Both the position numbers and the translations under genes were made by a program. From Pseudarthrobacter defluvii (GTDB taxonomy: Bacteria; Actinomycetota; Actinomycetes; Actinomycetales; Micrococcaceae): a stretch of DNA of 64,000 nt. The notes below the pieces were generated by a model. It was not told the origin of the DNA. It was given only the letters and a program-made list of their open reading frames with translations, and did no database searches. Each line of letters begins with the position of its first letter. The first letter of the stretch is position 1. This document shows positions 37,670 to 46,926 of this stretch, piece after piece. The DNA is taken from positions 2,170,001 through 2,234,000 of the forward strand of contig NZ_JAUSYG010000001.1 of NCBI RefSeq assembly GCF_030816725.1, written 5' to 3'.

Positions 37670-38115
37670 GGTGGCTCTCTTTCCCCGGTGTGCATCTGTC
37701 CGCCGGCAGGCTCTAGCGGTACCTCCTCGAGGCCCTGCACTCGGCCACGAGGGGAACGTCCCACAACGGTGTGACGTCTGCCACTTAGAATGTACGCAAT
37801 CGGGTGAATTCTGTCCAGCCGGCGGGGCCAAAAGCGGGCCCTCGGGATCGTCCTGGGGAGGGGAAGAACCCGCAACCCAAGGCGCGCCAATTATGCCCTG
37901 CATTTTCGGGGCCAGGCTGGAGTGATGCGACTAAGATTCTTAGTGGATGGGCCAGTCGACAGCTGGTCTGGTGAGGGCATATGGAGCCCCCGTCTAATTG
38001 CGTCGCACTTCGCTTTTGTTGGGTGTTCAGTTTCCGCCCGACACTTTAAGCCTTTCCTGGGTAGGGGAGATACAGGCGAAGGTGTTGCTCGCGTGGTGGT
38101 GACGGGAGGTTTTCG
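37670..38115. other. Divergent intergenic region
   Basis: About 445 bp between the 85-residue gene and GAF-ANTAR 2. No credible frame. GGGAGG 8-13 nt before 38116 is the ribosome-binding site of the downstream gene. No clear hexaloop hairpin pair was recognised by eye. Confidence 0.45.
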
Positions 38116-38854
38116 ATGGATATCGAATTGACGGACGCGCAGACCGATGTGCTGATCGACGTGCTACTGGACAGCCCTGACATGGATGTCTTCCTGCAAC
38201 GGCTGGTTCAGATCTCAAGTCAGAAGTTAGGGCAAAGCCAGGCGGGGCCGCACTGCAGCGTGACCGTGATCAGGAACCGCAGGCCGGTCACGGTGAGCAG
38301 CAGTGATCCTGAAACCGCAGCGCTGGATGAGGTGCAGTACGCCTCAAAGCGGGGCCCCTGCATGGAAGCGGCGTTGAAGGGACAACTGGTGGAGGTCGTG
38401 GACCTCCGGACCGAAACGCGGTGGGCCCGATATGTGACTGCCATGACCGGGAGCCCGATGCGGTCGGTCCTGGCCGTTCCCATCCCGCTCAAGACGGCCG
38501 GGGGGAGCCGCGCTCAACACCTACAGCCCTCATCCGGGCCCGGTTCCCGAAGACCTGAGGAATGCCCTGGCGAAGTTCGCAACTCTCGCGGGCCGGGCAC
38601 TGACGCTCAGTCTGAAGCTGCAGACGCGGGCGGAGGAGTCCGTGGACCTTGCAGCGGCTTTGGAGTCGCGGACAGCCATTGATCTGGCCGCCGGGATCAT
38701 CATGGCCCAGACCGGTTGCTCTCAGAAGGAAGCGATCAACATTCTGATGAAGGCTTCGAGTAACCGCAACGAGAAGTTGCGCGATGTAGCGCTCTCCGTC
38801 CTGGCGCGTTTCAACGGCGCCGTCCCTACCACCCACTTCGACTCAACGACATGA
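38116..38854 (+). pseudogene. GAF-ANTAR regulator 2, frameshifted in a G6 run
   Basis: The GAF domain reads QKLGQSQAGPHCSVTVIRNR, ASKRGPCMEAALKGQLVEVV and GSPMRSVLAVPIPLK. At the run of six G near 38500-38505 the frame is lost. With five G it continues AALNTYSPHPGPVPEDLRNA and LAKFATLAGRALTLSLKLQT into the ANTAR domain (LESRTAIDLAAGIIMAQTGC, SQKEAINILMKASSN). A homopolymer indel: a real knock-out, a phase-variable switch, or a sequencing error. Repaired length about 245 residues. Confidence 0.88.
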
Positions 38855-38941
38855 GGTTCCACGGGCGGAAGGAGCCCACAATGACACCCCCACCGTGCAC
38901 GGCAGCCCACACGGTGCAGGAAAGGGCGGAGGTGAACAGCT

Positions 38942-39658
38942 ATGGACAATTCCCTCCCATTGACCAATGAACTGGCCGCACTAACGGGACGGATGGGCGG
39001 TGGTTTCCTCACCGAGGAGAACGCGTCCAAAGCCGTGCAGTCCCTCGCCTACGTGCTCAAGGACTCCGTGCCGGGCTCGGCAGGAGCCGGCGCTTCAATT
39101 ATCAACGTCCGCGGCCGGAGGGAAAGCACCGGCGCCACCGACCCGATAGTGCTCCAAGCGGACAGGCTCCAGTACGAACTGGGTCAGGGCCCATGCCTGA
39201 GCGCATGGGCCGAACAACGTCCCATCATCATCCAGGACACCAGAGAAGAGACGCGCTGGCCTCTATGGACGGCCGCGGTCGCGGATCTTCCGCTTCGTTC
39301 CGTACTCAGCACGCCGCTCACAACGGAGGGACGGCACATCGGCGCTTTAAAGGTCTACTCCCCGTTGCCCTTAGCCTTTGACGATCATTCCGTTTTCCTG
39401 ATCGAGCGGCTGGCGACTCCGGCCGCAGTGATGCTTGGCAACGTCCGTGACAGGGAATCAGCCCAGCGTCTGAGTACCGTGCTGGTCGACGCCCTGACCA
39501 CGCGCGACCTGATTTCCAACGCTCAAGGGGTCCTCATGGAACGGATGAACATCACGGCGCATGAAGCGCTGATCGTCATGCTGTCCGCTGCCCGGGGAGA
39601 AGATAAGCCTTTACATCTCGTCGCGAGGGACATCATCAGCGGAACGTCCGACGAATAG
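38942..39658 (+). CDS. GAF-ANTAR regulator 3
   Basis: 238 residues from ATG 38942. GAF domain (GFLTEENASKAVQSLAYVLK, GQGPCLSAWAEQRPIIIQDT, IGALKVYSPLPLAFDDHSVF) and ANTAR domain (ALTTRDLISNAQGVLMERMN, TAHEALIVMLSAARGEDKPL). Close paralogue of the minus-strand gene at 36095-36850. Followed after 8 bp by a small gene in the same direction, so likely a two-gene operon. Confidence 0.93.
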   Translation: MDNSLPLTNELAALTGRMGGGFLTEENASKAVQSLAYVLKDSVPGSAGAGASIINVRGRRESTGATDPIVLQADRLQYELGQGPCLSAWAEQRPIIIQDTREETRWPLWTAAVADLPLRSVLSTPLTTEGRHIGALKVYSPLPLAFDDHSVFLIERLATPAAVMLGNVRDRESAQRLSTVLVDALTTRDLISNAQGVLMERMNITAHEALIVMLSAARGEDKPLHLVARDIISGTSDE

Positions 39659-39666
39659 GGGGCCCG

Positions 39667-39972
39667 GTGGAGGCAATCGATGATCCGCACGAGCAGGCAC
39701 AGGCAACCCGGGAAGCCATGGAAGAAGCCGGGCTGCCGCTCCATGCAGTGTGGACGCGCTATTTCAGCTTCACTGGCGCCGCCGGCGAATACGAGATCGA
39801 CGCCTACCTCAACGGATCCATGGAACTGGCAGCTCACGAACGTGACCTCCTCGCCCACGCAGTGAACGAACTGATCAAAGAACTCCCCCCGCCACGGATG
39901 GCGCCCTACAGCACCAACCAAACCAACCCGAGCGAAGAACGCCAAACCTCCCAGGACGACAAGACCCTGTAA
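39667..39972 (+). CDS. Small conserved-looking protein following GAF-ANTAR 3
   Basis: 101 residues from GTG 39667, with AGGGGG just upstream. The first about 75 residues have regular helix/strand pattern (EAMEEAGLPLHAVWTRYFSF, GEYEIDAYLNGSMELAAHER, DLLAHAVNELIKELPP); the Pro/Thr/Asn/Gln-rich tail is probably disordered. Co-transcribed with the regulator. No family recognised; an effector or partner of the GAF-ANTAR protein is possible. Confidence 0.65.
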   Translation: MEAIDDPHEQAQATREAMEEAGLPLHAVWTRYFSFTGAAGEYEIDAYLNGSMELAAHERDLLAHAVNELIKELPPPRMAPYSTNQTNPSEERQTSQDDKTL

Positions 39973-40153
39973 GGCCCAAACCTACCCTTCCGCTTCTTGC
40001 TTCATCCCCGTGACGGAGGGAACCAGGCGGAGTGTTTGACGGGGAGCCCCTGTGGTGTGCAAGGGCTCGGTTTGGGTCGAATCTCGCAGAAATGCGCGGC
40101 CTGCCCTCCCGGGGTGAAGGACAAAGGCATGGCGTTTTCGCGTTCAAGGGCGA

Positions 40154-40891
40154 TCATGCATCGAAGTGTGTGGTTATTTCTTCTGCCCCTGAGACGTTTG
40201 AGATGATTTCCTGGGCGAGGCTATGAAGCTTCTGGTTCCGGGCAATGGACGCCCGGCGGAGAATATCGAATGCCTCGTTTTGAGAGCATCGGTTTAGGGC
40301 CATGATCATCCCACAGGCCAGATCGATCGTTGTCCTGGATTCCAGAGCCGCTTTGAGGTTCCCGGTGAGCAGCTCAGCGAACATGATCCGGAGCTCCACC
40401 CGCAGCGCCTGCCCGGCGATACCTGCGAAAGCCTGGACATCCTCTATCACTTCGGCGGTAAAGAGAGCAGTTTCCGGGGCAAAGAAATCCAACACAGCCT
40501 CCCCGCCTGATCCGAGGTCAAGGGGCACAGCCAGAACGCTGCAGCACCCCAGATCAGTGATCGCCTCGCAATACTGCCGCCACCCCGGTTCACTGCAGAC
40601 ATCACGGACAACGACAATCGTGCGCGTCTGCAGGGCGGTCGCGCGGGGCCCGCCTCCCCGGCCTTGGCCCGTGCCCTCAAACAGGACGGCGTCCTCACTG
40701 CTGCCAGAGATTATTGCGCCCCGCCGCCGCGGATGCACCATGACAGCACACTCGATCCGGTCCCCGGTCGCCTGGGTCATCATGGCCGCCGCAAGACCGG
40801 TCGTGCCATCCAGAAAACCCTTGACATTCTCCGTGCCGATCACCAGAGCATGCAGCAGCTCAAAGTCCCGGGAATGGTCTACTGCGGTCAT
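40154..40891 (-). CDS. GAF-ANTAR regulator 4
   Basis: 245 residues from ATG 40891 (an upstream in-frame start at 40933 would add a hydrophobic leader). The GAF domain is more diverged (RIECAVMVHPRRRGAIISGS, DLGCCSVLAVPLDLGSGGEA) but the ANTAR domain is clear (LKAALESRTTIDLACGMIMA, CSQNEAFDILRRASIARNQ). It resembles regulator 2 more than 1 and 3, so the cluster holds two subfamilies. Expected role: RNA-binding antiterminator. Confidence 0.9.
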   Translation of the reverse strand: MTAVDHSRDFELLHALVIGTENVKGFLDGTTGLAAAMMTQATGDRIECAVMVHPRRRGAIISGSSEDAVLFEGTGQGRGGGPRATALQTRTIVVVRDVCSEPGWRQYCEAITDLGCCSVLAVPLDLGSGGEAVLDFFAPETALFTAEVIEDVQAFAGIAGQALRVELRIMFAELLTGNLKAALESRTTIDLACGMIMALNRCSQNEAFDILRRASIARNQKLHSLAQEIISNVSGAEEITTHFDA

Positions 40892-40955
40892 GGCACAAAT
40901 TAAAAGCAGCACAACCGACCGGACAATAGGCAATTACACCCTGTTTTCCACCGTC

Positions 40956-41162
40956 CTAGGGTGCGGACAGCGCCTCCAACGCCCACCCCAAAATGGCTGC
41001 GTCCATGTCGTCCAGAAGAGGAACCCCGTGGATGAATGCATCCAACTCCGTCAAGTCGGCATTGCCTCCCTGGCCCCAATACAGCAGCCACAGGTGAAGA
41101 AGGGAAACATCACCTGCTTCCAACAGAGAACAGGCTTCCTGCAGAGAATCCGTGCTAGCCAT
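40956..41162 (-). CDS. Small acidic helical protein, hypothetical
   Basis: 68 residues from ATG 41162, preceded by a perfect GGAGGT at 6-nt spacing, which decides the start. Sequence SLQEACSLLEAGDVSLLHLW, WGQGGNADLTELDAFIHGV and LLDDMDAAILGWALEALS: acidic and helical. No family recognised. It lies in the GAF-ANTAR cluster 64 bp before regulator 4, in the same direction. Confidence 0.65.
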   Translation of the reverse strand: MASTDSLQEACSLLEAGDVSLLHLWLLYWGQGGNADLTELDAFIHGVPLLDDMDAAILGWALEALSAP

Positions 41163-41469
41163 GCCTGGTACCTCCAAAACGCCTCCGCCGCTCTTGCCGG
41201 GGAAATCGTGTCCCCGCGGCAAATAATCAGCATACTGATGATTTTTTCATGAGCCTCCGACTGGAACAAGAGCCCCGCCCGGCTGATCGTTGGCGTTACC
41301 TGCCGTGCAGCTCCTGTGCCTTGAGCGGGATGGCCCACTAGACACTCTCCCGACAGCTGCCTGGGCAGGGCACGACCAACCCTAATGGCAAGGTAGAACC
41401 TTCACACGTCCGGTAAAGGATCCTCTACCGAGCGCCACTGTGTACCAGGCGGATAGGCCGTCTAGCGAT
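41163..41469. other. Intergenic region with a near-perfect palindrome
   Basis: About 305 bp. CGGTAAAGGATCCTCTACCG at 41411-41430 is palindromic except for one base pair. Related halves occur at 35452-35465, 35941-35952 and about 41826-41845. Otherwise empty. Confidence 0.5.
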
Positions 41470-41721
41470 TCACTCGAGCCGCGACCCTGACGGGTGGGAG
41501 GGCTCGTTGCCGTTCAAACTCTTGTGGCTCTTGCGAGAGGAAACGGCTATCGCCATAGCAAAGACCACGACGCAGGCTACAGGCACGGCCAACGCATCGG
41601 GAGCTATCGGGCTGAAGTTTCTGACTATCCATGCGACACCCGAACCAACCGGGATCGCTGCAACCAGCCATAACCAATTCATCCAACGCGGCTGGACTTT
41701 CCGTTCTTCCATGTTCCCCAT
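41470..41721 (-). CDS. Small two-helix membrane protein, hypothetical
   Basis: 83 residues (ATG 41712 is an alternative start). Two membrane segments, WMNWLWLVAAIPVGSGVAWI and VPVACVVVFAMAIAV, separated by a short outside loop, and a polar Ser/Lys/Asn-rich cytoplasmic tail. No family recognised. Confidence 0.55.
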   Translation of the reverse strand: MGNMEERKVQPRWMNWLWLVAAIPVGSGVAWIVRNFSPIAPDALAVPVACVVVFAMAIAVSSRKSHKSLNGNEPSHPSGSRLE

Positions 41722-43408
41722 TGCCGAAGCATAATCCCGCCTCCTTCGGAATGCCCCAGCTGCTTTTTACTGGAACCGAACTGATACCAAGCCCATCCGG
41801 GCTGAGACTCGACGTAGGCCACCGTCCGGTGGAGGATCCCCTTACGGGACGGCCGAAGTTGCATCGCAAATCTCATCCGATGTGTCTCATAACCTCTGCG
41901 CCTCGAATCCCTAGCCATACGAGACGCATCGGTTGGTGCAGGTGGGCCTTTCGCAGCGAAAAATAGGCACCTGGACGTTACTGCGAGAGGACCATGGCCC
42001 TGCACATCTGTCATCACGATGGGCTCAGTCCGCGCCTTTCTGATAGGACCTCAAAATTTGGCCCCGTTCCGAACGATTGGGTGGGTGATCACAGCGGAAG
42101 ATTGGGCGCTTGTCGGGCCATTGCATCTGACCGCGGGGAGTCGATGAGATCGATAGCTTTGAGGTTGTAGATCTCCAGGAACACGGTCGCGAAAGCAGTG
42201 AGCGCTGACAGTCCCCCGCCTTACGTGCGGGCGCCGCAGGACTGCGGAATCAAGGCTGTGGAACCCGCCATCGCTGACACCTTACGGCCCTCCAATAAAG
42301 CAGACGTAAGTGTGGACACTGTCCACACCCTCTTTGGCAGGACAAACTTCGGGGCCGCGACTCTCGCGGGCACGCCTAAGACCGCCTCCCAGGGGCGCCC
42401 ATAAGCGAGATCGCCAAAGTCATGTCGTCCCCGCTTCCCCGACACATGAACAGGTGTAGGCCACGCCGGCCAACCCAAAAGAACCGGAACGAGGAACCAT
42501 ATAGCCCACTTCAGCAGGCGGAAGGCCCACCAGCCAGGGACTTGAACCGCCACCCCATACACCTGAACAGGCCCCGCGGCGGCCAGGCTAAAGCCCGCGA
42601 CCCAAACCGTCAGACGACGCGACCGCAAGCTTTGTACACATGTCAAAGCAAAATCGCCCCTGACGAGGCGATCTGTTGTGCCCGAGGTGGGACTCGAACC
42701 GGACTCCAGCCCTTGCAAACACTGCAAACCCGCGAAAACATGCGGAATCCGGCCAGGTTCGAAGGCGGTACGAGGCACTCCGATACGAAAAGTGTGGACA
42801 TTGTCCACGCCCTCCTATGGGCCTAAATTTTCGAACTGCGTCGGGAGTCTTCTAGGAGATCAATTCGCCCCCCGCGGCATGGGACTAGTCCTGCATCCAG
42901 ACGAAGTTTCCGAATCCCGACGCCGGTTCCCCAAGTCCCACTTCAGCCCCCTCAACCCAGCAGCCAGTCCCTTTTGCCTAACGAGATCAGCCGCAATGAC
43001 CCCGACTTAGGAACAGTTGCAAAAGAGCTTCTCGTAGAAGGTGCACCATCGGCGTTCGCGCAGGGCTGATACCTTTTGGACACGTCGAGGGCGAAGGCCG
43101 CCTGTTGAGCGCTGGTAAGGCCGCGAACACCAGTGACGTCGTGAGGTTGTCCGAGTACACACTGCCCGCAGTCTTCGAGCTTCCGCTTGTCCATAACGAA
43201 TCGCTATGTAGGAACACAAAAGCCGTCTTTGTGTGACCCATAACTCAAAGGCTAATTTCTTTCTAGGCCAGTTCGCAAAGCCGTACAAACACACGACTTC
43301 AGGCGAGAGAGCCCATAAAACTGGATCAACCGGACATTCCACTCCAGATCTCTTTCCGCAGCCACTTGTACCGGTAGGCCCCTCTTCACCTATCGCCATG
43401 GAGACGAA
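41722..43408. other. Long non-coding stretch with repeat copy C
   Basis: About 1.7 kb. 41722-42300 shows no gene; GTGTGGACACTGTCCACAC at 42310-42328 is a perfect 9-1-9 palindrome; repeat copy C follows. From 42812 to 43408 frames are open on the minus strand but lack domain-like sequence. The region just before 43409 should carry the promoter of the MHS transporter. Confidence 0.5.
42419..42811 (-). repeat. tRNA-tail repeat, copy C
   Basis: About 393 bp matching copy B. On the minus strand: palindrome GCGTGGACAATGTCCACAC (42792-42810) followed by TTTTCG, tRNA-Leu-like 3' end (complement of 42677-42701), an adjoining hairpin TCGCCTCGTCAGGGGCGA followed by TTTT that looks like a tRNA terminator, and the second T-arm-like GGTTCAAGTCCCTGGCTGG near 42535-42550. 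Confidence 0.7.
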
Positions 43409-44806
43409 ATGACAGAAACCACACTTCCCAGGAAGACCCCGGTCAGGGCCGCAGTTGCGGCCTGGATCGGCACGACGTTGGAGTACTACGACTTCGCGGT
43501 GTATGGCACCTCGTCGGCGTTGGTGCTGAACGTCCTCTTCTTCTCGCCCGAGCTGCCCCAGGGCGTCAGCGTGCTGCTCGCCATGATCACCTTCGCGGTC
43601 GGCTACGCAGTACGACCCCTCGGCTCTCTCATCCTCGGACCGATGGGTGACCGCCGCGGCCGCAAATTCGTCATGATGATCACGCTGTTTGGTATCGGCG
43701 GTTGCACCTTCCTGATCGGCTGCCTGCCCACGTACGCCCAGATCGGTCCTCTTGCTCCGATCCTGCTCGTGGCGATCCGCGTCATCCAAGGGCTGTGCCT
43801 GTCCGGCGAGCAGCCAAGTGCCATCACCATGAGCCTGGAGCACGCCTCCGAGGGCCGTCGTGGCTTCCTCGCGAGCTTCACCACGTTGGGCTCCTCCTCA
43901 GGCACGCTGCTCACCCTGCTGGTCTTCATCCCGATCGCCGCCATGCCCTCGGAGCAGTTGCTGTCTTGGGGTTGGCGGCTGCCGTTCTGGGCCTCCGCAA
44001 TCGTGGTCGTCGCTGCATACCTGATTCGCCGGCACGTCCAGGAGCCGCCCGAGTTCGTAAAGGCCCAGGCCGCCAAGGTGAACGTCGCACCCCTCAGGCA
44101 TCTCCTGCGCTTCCACTGGCGCGCGGTTCTGCGTATCGTGTTCTGTGCGCTCATCGCGGGCACCAGCTACATGATGCAGACGTTCTCAGTGGCATTCGGT
44201 ACCGCAGGATACAAGCTGGACAAGCCGACCATGCTCCTGACGACCACAGTCTCGGCAGTGATCGCCCTCGCGATCACCCCCCTGGCAGGATTCCTGGTGG
44301 ACAAGATCGGCCGCAAAACGATGTTCCTCATCGCAACGGGCGGCGCAGGCATCACCATGGTGCCCTACCTATGGTCGATCACCACCGGTAACTGGTCGCT
44401 GATCTTCCTGTTCGGCATTCTCAACTATTCCCTCTTTTACTCGATGGTGAACGCGTCCTGGCCGTCATTCTTCGCAGAGATGTTCCCCGGCCGGCTGCGC
44501 GTCTCCGGACTCGCCCTTGGCACCCAGATCGGCTTTGCCATCTCGGGCGTCATCGGCCCCGTTCTCTCGACAGCACTCGCTGGCCCTGACCTGAAAGATT
44601 GGGTCGGCCCGTCCATGGTCGCGCTCGGCTTCATGGTCCTGGCAGGGACCTCAGCTCTCACCGGCAAGGAGACCAAAAAGTACACGCTCGAAGAACTCGA
44701 CGAAGTACAGCAGAGTCCCCTGGAGCAGGCCGTCCTCACTGGTGCGACCATGTCCCGAAGCAGGGCCACGAGCGTAGTCGCCGCTAAACCCCTCGTAGAG
44801 AAATAG
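43409..44806 (+). CDS. MHS-family (metabolite:H+ symporter) MFS transporter
   Basis: 465 residues, 12 membrane segments. The N-terminus AAVAAWIGTTLEYYDFAVYG and the loop motif GPMGDRRGRKFVM are hallmarks of the MHS subfamily (shikimate, citrate, proline-betaine and related carboxylates). Charged loop VDKIGRKTMF repeats in the second half. It precedes a broken SDR copy and the idonate/gluconate module, so its cargo may be a sugar acid (inference). A strong hairpin follows. Confidence 0.92.
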   Translation: MTETTLPRKTPVRAAVAAWIGTTLEYYDFAVYGTSSALVLNVLFFSPELPQGVSVLLAMITFAVGYAVRPLGSLILGPMGDRRGRKFVMMITLFGIGGCTFLIGCLPTYAQIGPLAPILLVAIRVIQGLCLSGEQPSAITMSLEHASEGRRGFLASFTTLGSSSGTLLTLLVFIPIAAMPSEQLLSWGWRLPFWASAIVVVAAYLIRRHVQEPPEFVKAQAAKVNVAPLRHLLRFHWRAVLRIVFCALIAGTSYMMQTFSVAFGTAGYKLDKPTMLLTTTVSAVIALAITPLAGFLVDKIGRKTMFLIATGGAGITMVPYLWSITTGNWSLIFLFGILNYSLFYSMVNASWPSFFAEMFPGRLRVSGLALGTQIGFAISGVIGPVLSTALAGPDLKDWVGPSMVALGFMVLAGTSALTGKETKKYTLEELDEVQQSPLEQAVLTGATMSRSRATSVVAAKPLVEK

Positions 44807-44825
44807 CCCTTGCAGTTGTCAACCG

Positions 44826-44861
44826 TAAACGGCCGCTGACCAATAGGTCAGCGGCCGCTTA
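44826..44861 (+). terminator. Hairpin terminator after the MHS transporter
   Basis: CGGCCGCTGACC / AATA / GGTCAGCGGCCG, perfect 12 bp, extended by GTAA/TTAC across one mismatch; 20 bp past the stop. Confidence 0.8.
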
Positions 44862-44877
44862 CCGATGACGGTCTTCG

Positions 44878-45741
44878 TCCGGCCCAGCGTCGGAGGCAAG
44901 AGCCCATTCGATTTCCACGATTTTGGAGTACCAATGCCTTTTCCGATTACACCACCGCCCTTGTCACCGGAGCGTCCACCGGGATGGGCGCCGCCATCGC
45001 CGAACGGCTTACCAAGCGCGGCCTCACGGTCCACGCCCTGGCCCGCAACGAAGAACGCCTCGCCGAGCTGGCTGACCGCACCGGAGCAGTCCCGCACGTG
45101 CTGGACCTGACCGACACCGCCGCCCTGACCGACGTCGTAACCGGCCTGAAAGTGGACGTCCTGGTCAACTGCGCCGGCGTCTCCCGCCCCGGCAACATCC
45201 TGGACTCCACCGAACAGGACATCGACGAACTCGTGGACGTCAACCTCCGCGGCCTGCTGCAACTCACCCGCCTGGTCCTGCCCGGCATGGTCGAACGCGA
45301 CCTCGGCCACGTGGTGAACATCAGCTCGATCGCCGGCGTCTACAACTTCTACGGCCACACCGTCTACCACGCCACCAAAGCCGCCGTGCACCAGATCTCC
45401 CGCCAACTCCGCAACGACACCGTGGGCAAACGCATCCGCGTCACCGAAATCTGCCCCGGCCGGGTCGAAACCGAAATCTTCGGCCGCAACCTCGGCGGCA
45501 GCCCCGAAGCCATGGAAGAAGCGTGGCAAACCTACTACGAAGGCTACGAATCCCTCACCACCGATGACATCGTCAACGCCCTCGACTACGCCATCGAAAC
45601 CCCACGGCACGTCAATGTTGGCATGCTTGAACTCATGCCCACGTTCCAGGTCCCCGGCGGCCTGACCTTCGACCGCCGCGAACCCACCACCTAAACACCC
45701 GACCCCCGCACCCCAACCACCACCAACCGACAGGCCCCACC
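44878..45741 (+). repeat. Long inverted repeat, left copy
   Basis: 864 bp nearly identical, in inverted orientation, to 49707-50571. Differences seen by eye: A/G near 44898, one T fewer in the T-run at 44939-44942, and changes at 44980, 44989 and 44995. It covers a whole SDR gene with its leader and the CA-rich tail up to GGCCCCACC. The two copies enclose 3,965 bp. Confidence 0.95.
44934..45694 (+). pseudogene. SDR dehydrogenase, left copy, frameshifted
   Basis: Copy of the intact gene at 49754-50515. A T4 in place of T5 after MPF shifts the frame, so translation from ATG 44934 stops at 45110. The rest of the protein is open (ERLTKRGLTVHALARNEERL to FDRREPTT) but a start at 44984 would skip the TGASTG cofactor loop. 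Inactive unless the missing T is a sequencing error. It follows the MHS transporter on the + strand. Confidence 0.88.
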
Positions 45742-45821
45742 GTCCCGGACCCTACGCAACAGTGCAGACGGAGTCCTGTGGCCCGCAGTCAGCCAGGGAC
45801 GGTCAAACCTAAGATGAAGGC

Positions 45822-46367
45822 ATGAGCAGCAACGTCGTCGTCCTGACCGGCCCTCCAGGCGCGGGCAAGTCGACGATTGCCGGGGAGCTCGCCCGCCGAC
45901 AGCCCAAGGCTGTGCATCTTCATACGGATGACTTCTGGGACTGCATCGTGTCTGGTGTCATCCCGCCCTACGAGCCTGCCTCTGATGCGCAAAACCAGAC
46001 GGTTATGGAAGCGATCGCAAAGGCTGCGTGGACGTATGCCGCCGGCGGATTCATGACTGTAGTCGATGGAATCGTGGGGCCTTGGATGCTCGGACACTTC
46101 CGCGCGCAGGCGATGGAGCGGCCCGAGGTGCTGATCGATTACGTGGTCCTCCGTCCGCGCCGCGATATCGTCCTCGCCAGAGCGCAGGCACGGACAGCGG
46201 TGTCTGCGCTCGTTGACGAGGCTCCGATCCTCGCCATGTGGGACCAGTTTGCAGATCTCGGAGCGTTGGACCAGCATGTGCTGGACACGTCGGACGAGGA
46301 CACGGCAAGCAGCGCTCAACGCGTCGCGGACGCCCTTGCGGGCGGCCGGTTCAGGCTGGCACTCTAA
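45822..46367 (+). CDS. P-loop kinase-like protein
   Basis: 181 residues. Walker A GPPGAGKST at residues 10-18, then HLHTDDFWDCIVSG with an acidic pair like small-molecule kinases, and RPRRDIVLARAQARTA as a lid region. The AAA_33 / chloramphenicol phosphotransferase-like group of P-loop kinases fits. Substrate unknown. It is convergent with the gluconokinase gene (19 bp between stops) and lies just inside the inverted repeats. Confidence 0.82.
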   Translation: MSSNVVVLTGPPGAGKSTIAGELARRQPKAVHLHTDDFWDCIVSGVIPPYEPASDAQNQTVMEAIAKAAWTYAAGGFMTVVDGIVGPWMLGHFRAQAMERPEVLIDYVVLRPRRDIVLARAQARTAVSALVDEAPILAMWDQFADLGALDQHVLDTSDEDTASSAQRVADALAGGRFRLAL

Positions 46368-46386
46368 CTTGCCCGCTGAGGGACAG

Positions 46387-46926
46387 TCACTTCAATCCTG
46401 ATCCGGCATCAGCCTTCTGGAGCTTCAACTCCACCGACTCCACCAGAACGTCCAGGGGCTGCGAGATGTCCACGACGAGATAGGTTTCGTCGGCCTCCAG
46501 CTCCTCCAGCGCGGCGAATTGGGACTCCAGCAGGGTGCGCGGCATGAACTCGTGGGCGCGGGCCTCCATCCTGGCGCCGATGGTGGCTGCAGTCCCGGAC
46601 AGGTGGATAAAGACAAGGTCCGGTGCGTAGCTGCGCAACACGTCCCTGTACCGGCGCTTCAAGGCTGAGCAGGCGACGATCGGCGGAACTGTTGGGCCGC
46701 CGTCGGCCTTTCCTGCAAGCAACTCCCCCAACCTGCCAAGCCATGGCTCCCGGTCCGCGTCCGTTAGCGGAATTCCGGCGCCCATCTTTTCCTTGTTGGC
46801 GGTCGGGTGGAAGTCGTCGCCGTCGAAAAACGGCTTGTCCAGGCGTCGGCCCAGGAGGGCACCAACGGTGGACTTCCCGCAGCCGGAGACGCCCATCACC
46901 ACAAGGGGCGGAAACTGCTTGCTCAC
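46387..46926 (-). CDS. gntK: Gluconokinase
   Basis: 179 residues, the usual size of bacterial GntK/IdnK. Walker A GVSGCGKST, the family block FFDGDDFHPTANKEKM, DADREPWLGRL, and the base-binding ACSALKRRYRDVLR, followed by the C-terminal FMPRTLLESQFAALE. It phosphorylates D-gluconate to 6-phosphogluconate with ATP. The GTG start overlaps the stop of the idonate dehydrogenase gene (GTGA), making it the last gene of the operon and the exit to the pentose phosphate pathway. Confidence 0.95.
   Translation of the reverse strand: MSKQFPPLVVMGVSGCGKSTVGALLGRRLDKPFFDGDDFHPTANKEKMGAGIPLTDADREPWLGRLGELLAGKADGGPTVPPIVACSALKRRYRDVLRSYAPDLVFIHLSGTAATIGARMEARAHEFMPRTLLESQFAALEELEADETYLVVDISQPLDVLVESVELKLQKADAGSGLK

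Noticed and set aside
42221..42808. A 195-codon minus-strand frame across repeat copy C
   Set aside because: The frame is not kept in copy B, and the segment includes tRNA-like and hairpin sequences; it is typical of false proteins read through tRNA tails.
42987..43241. Possible short protein before the MHS transporter
   Set aside because: No ribosome-binding site or domain-like sequence; the region looks like promoter and debris.
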